Source: an uncultured Collinsella sp. (lineage in GTDB: Bacteria; Actinomycetota; Coriobacteriia; Coriobacteriales; Coriobacteriaceae). Taken from it: 64,000 nucleotides of DNA. The stretch lies in NCBI GenBank assembly GCA_937982065.1, contig CALJMO010000022.1, positions 1 to 64,000 of the forward strand, given 5' to 3'. The position numbers and the translations under genes were made by a program. Shown one piece after another: positions 1 to 8,563 of this stretch (its first letter is position 1; every line of letters starts with the position of its first letter). The notes beneath the pieces are model-generated. The model was not told the origin of the DNA, did not search any database, and saw only the letters and a list, made by a program, of their open reading frames with translations.

Positions 1-250
1 CGCTGGAAAACGCTTCGCGTTTCCTCAGCTCCGCACCCTGGCGGGTTCGAATCCCATGCGCCGGGCCCAAACAAAAACGGTCCCCTTTCGAGGACCGTTT
101 CCAATTCAATGGTGGGCGATGAGGGATGTCGCGTGCGGCTGACGCCGCCCGCTTTCGCTTCGGGCCTACGGCCCTCGCGTGCTGCGCTGGAAAACGCTTC
201 GCGTTTCCTCAGCTCCGCACCCTGGCGGGTTCGAATCCCTCTGCGATGGG
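1..250. repeat. Tandem ~185-bp unit built from tRNA 3'-end fragments
   Basis: The block starting at base 1 recurs from base 185 almost unchanged for about 53 bases. Each copy ends in a T-arm-like segment (GCGGGTTCGAATCCC) followed by GGGCCCAA and a minus-strand terminator. After the first terminator, bases 111-126 repeat the last ~16 bases of the tRNA-Val gene (296-311) on the same strand. No complete tRNA cloverleaf can be folded from 111-250. I read it as an array of tRNA-derived pseudo-ends; the left boundary lies outside the window. Confidence 0.6.
71..100 (-). terminator. Rho-independent terminator in the tRNA-derived repeat
   Basis: A 9-bp stem (AAACGGTCC/GGACCGTTT) read on the minus strand is followed by a T-rich run. 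It sits at the same place in its repeat unit as the terminator at 254-283, but the stem sequence is different. Confidence 0.6.
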
Positions 251-253
251 CCC

Positions 254-283
254 AAAAAAGAAAGGCTCCCATTGCTGGGAGCC
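254..283 (-). terminator. Terminator of tRNA-Val
   Basis: The stem GGCTCCC/GGGAGCC with a six-nucleotide loop is followed on the minus strand by TTTCTTTTTT. It lies 11 bases downstream of the tRNA-Val CCA end. Confidence 0.8.
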
Positions 284-294
284 TAACAATTCAG

Positions 295-370
295 TGGTGG
301 GCGATGAGGGATTCGAACCCCCAGCCTTGTGCGTGTAAAGCACCTGCGCTAACCGTTGCGCCAATCGCCC
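295..370 (-). tRNA. tRNA-Val (anticodon TAC)
   Basis: The minus strand gives a complete cloverleaf: acceptor GGGCGAT/ATCGCCC, anticodon loop TTTACAC with anticodon TAC, T-arm GGGGGTTCGAATCCC, discriminator A and an encoded CCA. The 3' end is duplicated on the left at 111-126. Confidence 0.95.
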
Positions 371-557
371 GTGCGGAGAGAGTATAGCAAAACAATCGCC
401 TCATTCACCTCATATCCATTAAAGGTAACTGGCACGTGTCGCAGCGGAGCTGATTCAGTTGAGATTGCCTGAACATTCCGCCCCTCTTTACGCCCTCGGG
501 TATACTCAAAAGCTACTGATTCGATTTGATGCCCAGCAACAGCAGAGGGGATAGCAT

Positions 558-2438
558 ATGTGCGGTTTTGTCGGTTTTGTCGGTGGGACGGATAACCAAT
601 CCGAGGTGCTCACCAAGATGATGGACCGCATCGTCCATCGCGGTCCCGACATGGGCGGTCAGTTTATCGACGGCCGCGTTGCCCTCGGCTTCCGCCGCCT
701 GTCGATCCTCGACCTGACCGAGGCTGGCGCCCAACCCATGGCTAACGAGGACGGTAGCGTCGTTATCGTCTTTAACGGCGAGATCTACAACTTCCAAGAA
801 CTCCGTTCCGAGCTCGAAGCCAAGGGCTACAAGTTCCATTGCGGCGCCGACACCGAGAGCCTCCTGCACGGCTACGAGGAGTGGGGCGAGGCCGTCCTCG
901 ATCGCCTGCGCGGTATGTACGCCTTCGTCATCTGGGACAAAAAGAAGAACAAGCTTTTTGGCGCCCGCGACATCTTTGGCATCAAGCCGCTTTACTACTA
1001 TCCCATGGCCGATGCGGGCGACGGCGCTCCGGGCGTGCTCTTTGGTTCCGAGATCAAGAGCTTCCTGGACTACCCGCACTTCCACAAGGCGGTCAACAAA
1101 AAGGCCCTGCGTCCGTACATGACGCTGCAGTATTCGGCAACCGAGGAGACCTTCTTCGAGGGTGTCTACAAGCTGCCGCCGGCGCACTACTTTACCGTCG
1201 ATATCCCGACCGGCAAGATGAACATCGAGCGTTACTGGGATTGCGATTACTCTGCCGTCGAGAAGCCGTTCGAAGAGTATGTCGATGAGCTGGACGAGGT
1301 CGTGCACGAGAGCGTCGAGGCCCATCGCATCGCCGACGTCAAGGTCGCGTCGTTCCTCTCCGGTGGCGTCGACTCCAGCTACATCGCCGCTTGCCTCATG
1401 CCCGACAAGACCTTCTCGGTGGGCTTTGACTACAAGAACTTCAACGAGACCAACTACGCCAAGGAGCTTTCCGATAAGCTCGGCGTCGAGAACGTTCGCA
1501 AGATGATTACCGCCGACGAGTTTTTCGGTGCTCTCGAGGACATCCAGTATCACATGGACGAGCCGCAGTCCAACCTGTCTTCCGTGCCGCTGTGGTTCTT
1601 GGCCGAGATGGCCCGCAAGGACGTCACCGTCGTACTTTCGGGCGAAGGCGCCGACGAACTCTTTGGCGGCTACGCCTACTACGAGGACACGGTCCCGGTG
1701 CGCAAGTACAAAAAGATGGTGCCGCTGCCCATCCGTCGCGCGCTCGGTAACCTGGCGCTGCATATGCCGTACTTCAAGGGACATAACTTCCTGGTCAAGG
1801 GTGCCGAGATCCCCGAGAAGTCGTTCCTGGGACAGGCTCTGGTATGGCCGGAGCGCGAGGTCGACGGCGTGCTCAAGCCCGAGTACAACACCGGCGACGG
1901 CGCCTTTGAGCTCGCTGCACCCATCTACGCACGCGTGAAGGGTCAGCCCGAACTGGTCAAGAAGCAGTACCTGGACATGAACATGTGGCTCCCGGGCGAC
2001 ATTCTGCTCAAGGCCGACAAGATGTGCATGGCGCACTCGCTGGAGCTGCGCGTGCCCTTCCTGGACCGCAAAGTCATGGAGTTCGCCGAGCACATTCCCG
2101 ACCGCTACCGCATCAACGAGAACGGCAACAAACAGGTACTCCGCCACGCTGCCAACAAGTCGCTGCCCGATGAGTGGGCCACCCGTCCCAAGGTGGGCTT
2201 CCCGGTGCCGATTGTCTACTGGCTGCGCGAGCAAAAGTGGTACGACTATGTCAAGGAGTACTTCACCGCGCCGTGGGCAAGTGAGTTCTTCAATACCGAC
2301 GAGCTCATGCACCTGCTCGATCTGCACTTTGCGGGCAAGGGCGATTTCCAGCGCAAGATCTATACGCCGCTCGTGTTCCTAGTGTGGTACAAGCGCTTCT
2401 TTATCGACGAGGGCCAGCCTTCTGTTCAGGCTGCCTAG
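558..2438 (+). CDS. asnB: Asparagine synthase (glutamine-hydrolysing)
   Basis: This 626-residue enzyme makes asparagine from aspartate, ATP and glutamine. The N-terminal class II glutamine amidotransferase domain begins MCGFVGFVGG, so Cys2 becomes the catalytic N-terminal residue. The ATP pyrophosphatase loop SGGVDSS is at residues 268-274, followed by the SGEGADELFGGY motif typical of AsnB synthetase domains. The length matches the Bacillus AsnB/AsnO group rather than the 554-residue E. coli form. AGAGGGG lies 10 bases before the ATG. A -10-like TATACT at 501-506 has no good -35 partner. The gene is monocistronic, with a terminator at 2465. Confidence 0.95.
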   Translation: MCGFVGFVGGTDNQSEVLTKMMDRIVHRGPDMGGQFIDGRVALGFRRLSILDLTEAGAQPMANEDGSVVIVFNGEIYNFQELRSELEAKGYKFHCGADTESLLHGYEEWGEAVLDRLRGMYAFVIWDKKKNKLFGARDIFGIKPLYYYPMADAGDGAPGVLFGSEIKSFLDYPHFHKAVNKKALRPYMTLQYSATEETFFEGVYKLPPAHYFTVDIPTGKMNIERYWDCDYSAVEKPFEEYVDELDEVVHESVEAHRIADVKVASFLSGGVDSSYIAACLMPDKTFSVGFDYKNFNETNYAKELSDKLGVENVRKMITADEFFGALEDIQYHMDEPQSNLSSVPLWFLAEMARKDVTVVLSGEGADELFGGYAYYEDTVPVRKYKKMVPLPIRRALGNLALHMPYFKGHNFLVKGAEIPEKSFLGQALVWPEREVDGVLKPEYNTGDGAFELAAPIYARVKGQPELVKKQYLDMNMWLPGDILLKADKMCMAHSLELRVPFLDRKVMEFAEHIPDRYRINENGNKQVLRHAANKSLPDEWATRPKVGFPVPIVYWLREQKWYDYVKEYFTAPWASEFFNTDELMHLLDLHFAGKGDFQRKIYTPLVFLVWYKRFFIDEGQPSVQAA

Positions 2439-2464
2439 TCTCGGCCTACGAATGCCTGCGCGTA

Positions 2465-2488
2465 ACGGCTCCTCCGGGAGCCGTTTTT
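2465..2488 (+). terminator. Terminator of asnB
   Basis: The 8-bp stem ACGGCTCC/GGAGCCGT is followed by TTTTT. Confidence 0.85.
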
Positions 2489-2550
2489 GCGCGAGCACGT
2501 TTCAGTTACTATGAAAACCGTCCCTGCCAAATGGCTGAGAAAGGTGAAAG

Positions 2551-4113
2551 ATGCACCATTCGGATTCCGCGACCGTGACCACGGTCGATACGCTTGCCAA
2601 GCTTCTCGACGTGTGCGGCGAGCTGCGCGTATCAGAGCAGGTTGACGAGCGCGCCGTGACCGGCTGCTCGTTTGATTCGCGCGCGGTCTCGGCAGGTGAC
2701 GTATTCTTTTGCAAAGGTGCTGCCTTTAAGCCCGCGTTTTTGAGCATGGCGCTCGATGCGGGCGCCGTCGCATTTGTGTGTGAGGAGTCGCTGGTCGAGT
2801 CTCTGGAGCCGCTGGCGAAGGAGAGCGGTGCTGCGATGCTGGTTGTTGATAGCGTTCGCACGGCCATGGCCCTGTTGCCGCCGGAGGTCTACGACCGTCC
2901 CGACCACGACGTCAAGATCGTGGGCATCACCGGCACCAAGGGAAAGACCACGGCCGCTTTTATGCTCCAGTCGATTATCAAAGCGGCGGGCGATTCCTGC
3001 GGCATGATCGGCTCGGTGAGTACCGACGATGGCATCGAGTGCTACGAGAGCACCAATACTACGCCTGAGGCCCCCGAGGTCTGGCGCCATATCGCCAACT
3101 GCCGCACGTCCGGTCGCCAGTCCATGGTCATGGAGGTTTCGAGCCAGGCGCTCAAGTACCAACGCGTCGAGAATCTGCCGTTTGACGTGGCGTGCTTCCT
3201 CAACATCGGCCGCGACCACATCTCGCCGATCGAACACCCCACGTTTGAGGATTATTTTGAGAGCAAACTCAGGATCTTTGACCAGGCAAAGACCGCCGTG
3301 GTGAATTTGGGCACCGAAGAGGTCGACCGTGTGCTGGAGGCAGCGTCGACGGCCGAGCGCTTGGTGACCGTTGGCGTCGAGCATCCCGAGGCGAGCCTGT
3401 GGGCGAGCGACGTACGCATGGCCGGCTTTAGCATCGAGTTCAACTTGCATGGCCTGTGTGCCGACGAGTCCGAGGCGGGGGAGAAGGTCCTGCTGGGCAT
3501 CGCGGGCGACTTTAACGTGGAGAACGCGCTGGTCGCTATCGCCGCCGCGCGCGAGATCGGCATCGGTATCGAGGCTATCAAGAAGGGCCTCTCCAAACTG
3601 CGTGTGCCGGGCCGTATGGAGGTCGTGGAGTCGAAGGACGGCCGCGTGATCTGCGTCGTTGACTATGCGCACAACCAGCTTTCGTTCCGTTCGCTTTTCT
3701 CGTCGGTCAAGCGCGCGTTTCCCGCCAGCCCCGTCATTGCGCTGTTTGGCGCCGCCGGCGGCAAGGCTCAGGAGCGCCGCGAGCAATTGCCGCGCGAGGC
3801 CGCACCATATTCCGACCTGATGATCTTTACGAACGAGGATCCAGCTCACGAGGACCCGATGAAGGTCTGTCGCGAGCTTGCCGAGCATGTTCCCGACGAT
3901 ACGCCGAACAAGATCATCCTCGACCGCGAAGCCGCCGTGCATGCGGCGTTCAAGGCGGCGCGCGAGGAGTACGTCAACCCCGATGCTCCCACCATTGTCT
4001 TGCTGCTGGCAAAGGGTGACGAGGAGCTCATGCACGTGGGCGACGAGTTCGTGCCCATCGAGAGCGACCTTTCGCTGGCCAATCGCCTGATCGATGTTAC
4101 CCAGTTTGACTAA
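2551..4113 (+). CDS. murE: MurE-type Mur ligase (UDP-MurNAc-L-Ala-D-Glu : diamino acid ligase)
   Basis: This 520-residue cytoplasmic ligase adds the third amino acid of the peptidoglycan stem peptide, using ATP. The N-terminal UDP-binding domain carries SFDSRAVSAGDVFF. The P-loop GTKGKTT is at residues 128-134, STNTTPEAP follows, and Lys239 in ESKLRIF is the probable carbamylated lysine. The family is clear. At the diamino-acid pocket, diaminopimelate-specific MurE has DNPR; here the residues are EDPA (429-432), so the Arg that binds the DAP carboxylate is missing. I infer a lysine- or ornithine-type substrate, as expected for coriobacterial A4-type walls. It lies about 110 bases upstream of the HAD gene. 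Confidence 0.85.
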   Translation: MHHSDSATVTTVDTLAKLLDVCGELRVSEQVDERAVTGCSFDSRAVSAGDVFFCKGAAFKPAFLSMALDAGAVAFVCEESLVESLEPLAKESGAAMLVVDSVRTAMALLPPEVYDRPDHDVKIVGITGTKGKTTAAFMLQSIIKAAGDSCGMIGSVSTDDGIECYESTNTTPEAPEVWRHIANCRTSGRQSMVMEVSSQALKYQRVENLPFDVACFLNIGRDHISPIEHPTFEDYFESKLRIFDQAKTAVVNLGTEEVDRVLEAASTAERLVTVGVEHPEASLWASDVRMAGFSIEFNLHGLCADESEAGEKVLLGIAGDFNVENALVAIAAAREIGIGIEAIKKGLSKLRVPGRMEVVESKDGRVICVVDYAHNQLSFRSLFSSVKRAFPASPVIALFGAAGGKAQERREQLPREAAPYSDLMIFTNEDPAHEDPMKVCRELAEHVPDDTPNKIILDREAAVHAAFKAAREEYVNPDAPTIVLLLAKGDEELMHVGDEFVPIESDLSLANRLIDVTQFD

Positions 4114-4121
4114 TGAACCAT

Positions 4122-4155
4122 GATGGCGGCGGCGCCCTGAGTGCGCTGTCGCCAT
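4122..4155 (+). terminator. GC-rich hairpin after the MurE-type gene
   Basis: ATGGCGGCGGCGC pairs with GCGCTGTCGCCAT. There is no T run, so it may be a processing or pausing hairpin rather than a true terminator. Confidence 0.35.
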
Positions 4156-4220
4156 AAGCGTGTTCCCTCAATCAAAACATGCAGTCCAAGTCCAAACCCT
4201 TCTACGTAAACGGAGTAACC

Positions 4221-5132
4221 ATGTCCCACAACACCCTGCCGACCGTTGCCGAGCTTTCGGGCGAGATGCGCGAGCGCTTGGCCAAGGTCAAGTACGTCTT
4301 TACCGACCTGGATGCCACGATGCTCGCACCCGGCTCGTGCGTGCTGCGCGACAACGACGGCAACCCCTCGACCAAACTCGTCGAGGCCGTCGTGGCGCTC
4401 GCTCGCGCTGGTATTCAGGTGGTTCCCACCTCGGGCCGCAACCGTACCATGATCCACGAGGACGCGCGCGTGCTCGGCCTCAACTCCTACATCGGTGAGA
4501 TGGGCGGCCTGGTCATGTACGACCTCAAAGCCAACGATTGGGAGTATCTGACCGGTGACATGCCTTACGACCCCGCCTGTGGCCTTACTCCGCACCAGGT
4601 GATCGAGCAGACCGGCGTGTGCGAGAAGATCCTTGCCCGCTGGCCGCACAAGATCGAGTATCACAACGACATGTCGACCGGCTACAAATACCGTGAGGTC
4701 ACCGTCGGCATGCGCGGCGATGTGCCCGACGATGAGGTCCAGGCCATCCTGGACGAGGCCGGCTGCGGTCTGATCTGGGCTTGCAACGGCCATCTGACTC
4801 ACCTGTCCAAGCCGACGACGCTCGAGCTCGATCGCGTCGAGGACGGTCGCGCATTCAACATCAACCCCGCGGGCCTCAACAAGGGCGTCGCCATTGCGCG
4901 CTTCTGCGAGCACCTGGGGATCGAGCGCGAGGAGACGCTCGCGCTCGGCGACTCCGAGTCCGACTTCTACATGGCCGATCACGTGGGCACGTTCTGTCTG
5001 GTCGAGAATGGCCTGACGAGCGCCGGCGCGCCCGAGTTCCTGGCTGCCTGCGAGAACGCTTTCGTTACGCGCGGCAAAATTGTCGACGGTTGGGCGGCGA
5101 CGGCAGAGCTGCTGGTCGCGGCGCGTTCGTAG
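4221..5132 (+). CDS. HAD-superfamily (type IIB, Cof-like) phosphatase
   Basis: This 303-residue soluble phosphatase has the HAD nucleophile motif DLDAT at residues 29-33 (Asp29 nucleophile, Asp31 acid/base). Alanine replaces the usual glycine of DxDGT. Motif II is in VPTSGRN. The C-terminal NKGVAI...LALGDSESDF supplies the motif III lysine and motif IV acidic residues. A cap domain lies between motifs II and III, as in type IIB enzymes acting on sugar phosphates. The ATG at 4221 is preceded by CGGAGTAACC; an in-frame ATG at 4179 has no ribosome site. The substrate cannot be told from sequence. The neighbours suggest a cell-wall or sugar-phosphate role, but only by position. Confidence 0.8.
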   Translation: MSHNTLPTVAELSGEMRERLAKVKYVFTDLDATMLAPGSCVLRDNDGNPSTKLVEAVVALARAGIQVVPTSGRNRTMIHEDARVLGLNSYIGEMGGLVMYDLKANDWEYLTGDMPYDPACGLTPHQVIEQTGVCEKILARWPHKIEYHNDMSTGYKYREVTVGMRGDVPDDEVQAILDEAGCGLIWACNGHLTHLSKPTTLELDRVEDGRAFNINPAGLNKGVAIARFCEHLGIEREETLALGDSESDFYMADHVGTFCLVENGLTSAGAPEFLAACENAFVTRGKIVDGWAATAELLVAARS

Positions 5133-5183
5133 CGCGCCGCCGCCGCACTTGGACATGTCTTTTCGAGAGAGACTGGTGAGGTA

Positions 5184-6068
5184 ATGTCCGATATCGAGAA
5201 TCCGGCAGGCGACACGCGCCCGATTGGCGTGTTCGATTCTGGTTTGGGCGGTCTGACGGTTGCGCGCGCGATTGCGACGGCGCTGCCGCACGAGTCCGTC
5301 TACTACTTTGGCGACACCAAGCGCTGTCCCTACGGCACCCGCACCGAGGATGAGGTGCGCTCGTTTGCGTTGCAGGCGGGTCGTTGGCTTTCGAAGCACG
5401 ACGTCAAGATTATGGTCATCGCCTGCAACACGGCGACCGCTGCGGCCTTGCGTCTGGCCCAGCAGATGCTCGACGTTCCCGTGATCGGCGTGATCGCGCC
5501 GGGTGCCCGTGCGGCAATCAACAGCACGCGTACGCGTCGCGTGGGCGTGCTCGCCACCAACCTCACCATTCGCTCGGGCGCCTACACGCGCGCCATTCAG
5601 GACCTGGATGCCGGCGTCGATGTATACGGCTGTCCTGCCTCGAGCTTTGTCGAGGTTGTCGAACACGAGCTCGCCTCGGGTGCACATCTGCAGGAACAGT
5701 GGCTTGAGAACGAGGACATCTTCGATACGCCTGCCGTGCGTGCGCTGGTGGGTGCCACGGTTGAGCCGCTGCGCGACCACGGTATCGATACCGTGGTGCT
5801 TGGCTGTACGCATTTTCCGCTGTTGGTGGGACCTATCCGCCATGCGCTGGGGCCTGGGGTGCGCGTCGTGAGTTCCGCCGAGGAGACCACACGCGAGCTG
5901 ACCGATATCCTCACGCGCCGCGAGCAGCTGGCGGGCGACGCCGCCGAGCCGCAGCATCGTTTTGCCACGACGGCCGATAACATTGCCGAGTTTGCGGTGG
6001 CGGGCAGCTTTATCTTTGGTCAGCCGCTCAAGAGCATCGAACACATCGATATCGATGAGCTGCAATAG
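5184..6068 (+). CDS. murI: Glutamate racemase
   Basis: This 294-residue enzyme interconverts L- and D-glutamate for the second position of the stem peptide. The family motifs are all present: VFDSGLGGLTV (Asp18), YFGDTKRCPYG, catalytic Cys81 in ACNTAT and the second catalytic Cys208 in GCTHFP. The start is ATG after GAGGTA. It follows the HAD gene by 51 bases and precedes rph by 54, so the three are probably cotranscribed with the upstream MurE-type ligase. D-glutamate made here feeds the peptide that the MurE-type ligase extends. Confidence 0.95.
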   Translation: MSDIENPAGDTRPIGVFDSGLGGLTVARAIATALPHESVYYFGDTKRCPYGTRTEDEVRSFALQAGRWLSKHDVKIMVIACNTATAAALRLAQQMLDVPVIGVIAPGARAAINSTRTRRVGVLATNLTIRSGAYTRAIQDLDAGVDVYGCPASSFVEVVEHELASGAHLQEQWLENEDIFDTPAVRALVGATVEPLRDHGIDTVVLGCTHFPLLVGPIRHALGPGVRVVSSAEETTRELTDILTRREQLAGDAAEPQHRFATTADNIAEFAVAGSFIFGQPLKSIEHIDIDELQ

Positions 6069-6122
6069 ATGTAAGGCAGCCGCCAAAGCTTTCGCCACAT
6101 CTTTTGCCGAAAGGATATTTCT

Positions 6123-6848
6123 ATGGAGTACATGCAGGTCAACCGCGCCAACGGTCGCGCCGCCAACGAGTTGCGCCCCGTTAAGCTCACCCGTGGCGTC
6201 ATGAAGCACGCCCACGGCTCGTGTTTGGCCGAGTTCGGTGACACGCGCGTGCTGTGCGCCGCCACTATCGAGGAGGGCGTGCCGGGCTGGCGAAAGGGAG
6301 CTAAGGCCGGCTGGGTGACCGCGGAATACGCCATGCTGCCGGCGTCGACCGGCAAGCGCTGCAAGCGCGAGCACGCCAACCGCAAGGGTCGCTCCATGGA
6401 GATCGAGCGCCTCATTGGCCGCAGCCTGCGTACCGTCGTCAACATGAAGGCGCTCGGCGAGTACACCGTCACCGTCGACTGCGATGTGATTCAGGCCGAT
6501 GGCGGCACGCGTACAGCGAGCATCACCGGCGCCTGGGTGGCGCTGCACGACGCCCTCGCCATGTGGGTCGAGGCGGGCAAGATCGAGCGCATCCCGCTTA
6601 CCGGCCAGGTGGCTGCCATCTCTATGGGCGTTGTCGACGGCAATACGCTGCTTGACCTCGATTATTCCGAGGACAGTCATGCCGAGGTCGACATGAACCT
6701 CGTCGCCACCGATACCGGTGAGATGATCGAGCTCCAGGGCACCGGCGAGCAGGCGCCCTTCGACCGCAAACGCCTCAACGCCCTGCTTGACCTGGGTGAC
6801 AAGGGTGTCGCCGAGCTCATCGAGCTTCAGCGCCAAGCCATCGCCTAA
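6123..6848 (+). CDS. rph: Ribonuclease PH
   Basis: This 241-residue phosphorolytic 3'-5' exoribonuclease trims tRNA precursors. It matches the family from RANGRAANELRPVKLTRG through FGDTRVLCAATIEEGVPGW, the RKGRSMEIERLIGRSLR stretch and the phosphate-binding GGTRTASITGAW. It is full length. ATG at 6123 follows AAAGGATATTTCT; Met4 is a possible alternative. The pair rph-rdgB (next gene) is a common bacterial arrangement. Confidence 0.96.
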   Translation: MEYMQVNRANGRAANELRPVKLTRGVMKHAHGSCLAEFGDTRVLCAATIEEGVPGWRKGAKAGWVTAEYAMLPASTGKRCKREHANRKGRSMEIERLIGRSLRTVVNMKALGEYTVTVDCDVIQADGGTRTASITGAWVALHDALAMWVEAGKIERIPLTGQVAAISMGVVDGNTLLDLDYSEDSHAEVDMNLVATDTGEMIELQGTGEQAPFDRKRLNALLDLGDKGVAELIELQRQAIA

Positions 6849-6884
6849 CCTGCCAAAAAGGGACAGGTTTATTTTGGTAGGTTT
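6847..6884. repeat. Palindromic repeat, CCTGTCCC family (copy B1)
   Basis: The arms AACCTGCCAAAA and TTTTGGTAGGTT flank GGGACAGG. The element begins at the stop codon of rph and matches copies at 44568, 47448, 50471 and 50526. Confidence 0.7.
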
Positions 6885-6989
6885 TATCTGCTGAAATGCT
6901 GCGTTGAAAGGTCCGATCGCCTGAGAGGGGAGAGGTCAAGTGCCCAAACGCCCCTCACGCGGCTTGCTATAGAGACAAGGAGGCCAGTC

Positions 6990-7631
6990 ATGGCACTTGA
7001 GAAGATTGACATCGACACCCTCGACCCGGCGGCGACCATCGTCGTGGCAACCGGAAACGCTCATAAGCTCACCGAGATCGAGGCCATTTTGGGCAAGGTC
7101 ATGCCCGAGGTGCGCTTTGTGGCGCTCGGCCAGCTGGGTGATTTTGAGGATCCCGAGGAAAACGGCACGACGTTTTTGGAGAACGCCATCATCAAGGCCC
7201 AAGCCGCGGTTGAGGAGACGGGCCTTATGGCCATTGCCGACGATTCGGGCTTGGTCGTCGACGCGCTGGACGGTGAGCCCGGTGTGTATAGCGCGCGCTA
7301 TGCGGGCGTGCACGGCGACGATGCCGCCAACAACGCCAAGCTTCTCGTTAACCTGGAAGGCGTGGCCGACGAGGACCGCACCGCGCGCTTTATGAGCGTC
7401 GTCGCGCTCATCGACACGGACGGTCTGGTTACCTATGGCGAGGGCGCCTGCGAGGGCGTTATCGCGCACGAGGGCCGCGGCGACCATGGTTTTGGCTATG
7501 ACCCGCTGTTCCTGCCGGTCGACACGCCGGGCAAGACCATGGCCGAGCTGACGGCTGACGAGAAGAACGCCATCAGCCATCGTTTCCACGCGCTCGAGCA
7601 TCTGTCCGCCAAGCTGACGGGCGAGGAGTAG
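6990..7631 (+). CDS. rdgB: XTP/dITP diphosphatase (non-canonical purine NTP pyrophosphatase)
   Basis: This 213-residue house-cleaning enzyme hydrolyses dITP, XTP and ITP to monophosphates, keeping deaminated purines out of DNA. The substrate-binding motif ATGNAHKLTEIEAIL begins near residue 14. The catalytic ADDSGLVVDALDGEPGVYSARYAG and the C-terminal GFGYDPLFLP and ISHR motifs are intact. There is an N-terminal extension of about 12 residues over E. coli RdgB. AAGGAGG precedes the ATG. Only three bases separate its stop from dtd. Confidence 0.95.
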   Translation: MALEKIDIDTLDPAATIVVATGNAHKLTEIEAILGKVMPEVRFVALGQLGDFEDPEENGTTFLENAIIKAQAAVEETGLMAIADDSGLVVDALDGEPGVYSARYAGVHGDDAANNAKLLVNLEGVADEDRTARFMSVVALIDTDGLVTYGEGACEGVIAHEGRGDHGFGYDPLFLPVDTPGKTMAELTADEKNAISHRFHALEHLSAKLTGEE

Positions 7632-7634
7632 GCC

Positions 7635-8081
7635 ATGCGTGCGGTGGTGCAGCGCGTGCTCAACGCCGGCGTGACGGTCGACGGCGAGTGCGTGGGCCGC
7701 ATTGGACGCGGCTACCTGGTGCTGCTGGGTGTGGGCCATGGCGATACGCGTGCCGAGGCCGACAAGCTGTGGGGCAAGCTCCGCGGGCTGCGTATCAACG
7801 AGGACGAGAACGGCAAGACCAATCTGGCACTTGCCGATGTCGACGGCGAGGTGCTCGTGGTGTCGCAGTTCACGCTGTTCGCCGACTGCCGCCACGGTCG
7901 CCGCCCATCGTTTACGGATGCCGGCGCACCCGATGTTGCCAACGAGCTCTACGAGTACTTCCTGACGCTTGTGCACGAGGACGTTGAGCATGTGGCGCAC
8001 GGTGTCTTTGGCGCCGACATGAAGGTCGACCTGGTCAACGACGGCCCATTCACCATCGTCTTGGACACCGACAACCTTTAG
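7635..8081 (+). CDS. dtd: D-aminoacyl-tRNA deacylase
   Basis: This 148-residue protein removes D-amino acids, and mischarged glycine from tRNA-Ala, by cleaving the ester bond. The two signature motifs are present: SQFTL in the middle and GPFT near the C-terminus, which form the active site across the dimer. The start MRAVVQRV is typical. It lies three bases behind rdgB. Its product is a natural partner of murI in a cell that makes D-glutamate, though that link is only inference. A perfect hairpin starts at the base after its stop codon. Confidence 0.95.
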   Translation: MRAVVQRVLNAGVTVDGECVGRIGRGYLVLLGVGHGDTRAEADKLWGKLRGLRINEDENGKTNLALADVDGEVLVVSQFTLFADCRHGRRPSFTDAGAPDVANELYEYFLTLVHEDVEHVAHGVFGADMKVDLVNDGPFTIVLDTDNL

Positions 8082-8109
8082 GTTACGCGGTTTTACCAAA
8101 CCGCGTAAC
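8082..8109. repeat. Perfect 28-nt hairpin directly after dtd (copy C1)
   Basis: The 12-bp arms GTTACGCGGTTT/AAACCGCGTAAC close a TACC loop with no mismatch. There is no T run behind it. The same design follows lysS at 12599. Confidence 0.8.
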
Positions 8110-8167
8110 AACTGGTCATGCGAGGTTGTCGTCTGGTACGTATTCGAGACCGGGCTTTTTTAGCTAC

Positions 8168-8197
8168 TTGCGTATGGCCACAACAGGGTGCTATAGT
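8168..8197 (+). promoter_or_regulatory. Sigma-70-type promoter for veg-ispE
   Basis: TTGCGT at 8168-8173 and TATAGT at 8192-8197 are 18 bases apart, about 70 bases before the veg start. Confidence 0.6.
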
Positions 8198-8264
8198 ATT
8201 AGAGTTTTGTCTATCTTAGGGGTATTGTCCCCTTTTTGAATTGCACCTTCTGGAGGCCCTGTTC

Positions 8265-8561
8265 ATGGAAGAGATGGAAGTCAATCACGTCGACGACATC
8301 CACGAGAAGCTGACCGATATGGTGGGCGATCGCGTCAAGGTGAAGGCCAACATGGGCCGTACCCGCGTCGTCGAGCGCATGGGCACCATCAAGAGCGTCC
8401 ACCCGGCCGTCTTCATTGTCGAGGTTGACGAGCGTCGCGGCCGCAAGTCGCGTCAGTCCTACCAGTACATCGATGTCCTCACCGGCCAGGTCGAGCTGTT
8501 CGACCCCGAGAGCGGCGAGCATATCTTTACCCCGCTCGGCAATCAGCTCGAGGAGCATTAA
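8265..8561 (+). CDS. veg: Veg family protein
   Basis: This small protein (98 residues) has an SH3-like fold predicted from DRVKVKANMGRTRVVERMGTI and its relatives. B. subtilis Veg stimulates biofilm formation through the SinR pathway; its biochemical role is not settled. The ATG at 8265 sits eight bases behind GGAGG, whereas an upstream TTG in frame has no ribosome site. The order veg-ispE is the same as in Bacillus, and only two bases separate the genes, so they are one operon. Confidence 0.85.
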   Translation: MEEMEVNHVDDIHEKLTDMVGDRVKVKANMGRTRVVERMGTIKSVHPAVFIVEVDERRGRKSRQSYQYIDVLTGQVELFDPESGEHIFTPLGNQLEEH

Positions 8562-8563
8562 CG

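Noticed and set aside
109..387. A 92-codon frame across the tRNA-Val repeat
   Set aside because: It is the well-known type of spurious protein produced by translating tRNA 3' ends; no ribosome site.
4110..6836. A 908-codon open frame on the minus strand, and similar long antisense frames at 513-2327, 10499-12682, 17623-20202 and 21023-23620
   Set aside because: They lie exactly opposite strong genes (murI, rph, asnB, lysS, activase, clpC). High GC at third codon positions removes stop codons on the opposite strand. Their translations show no family motifs and no ribosome sites fit.
8082..8109. Calling the dtd hairpin a rho-independent terminator
   Set aside because: The stem is strong but no T run follows on either side, so I list it as a repeat.
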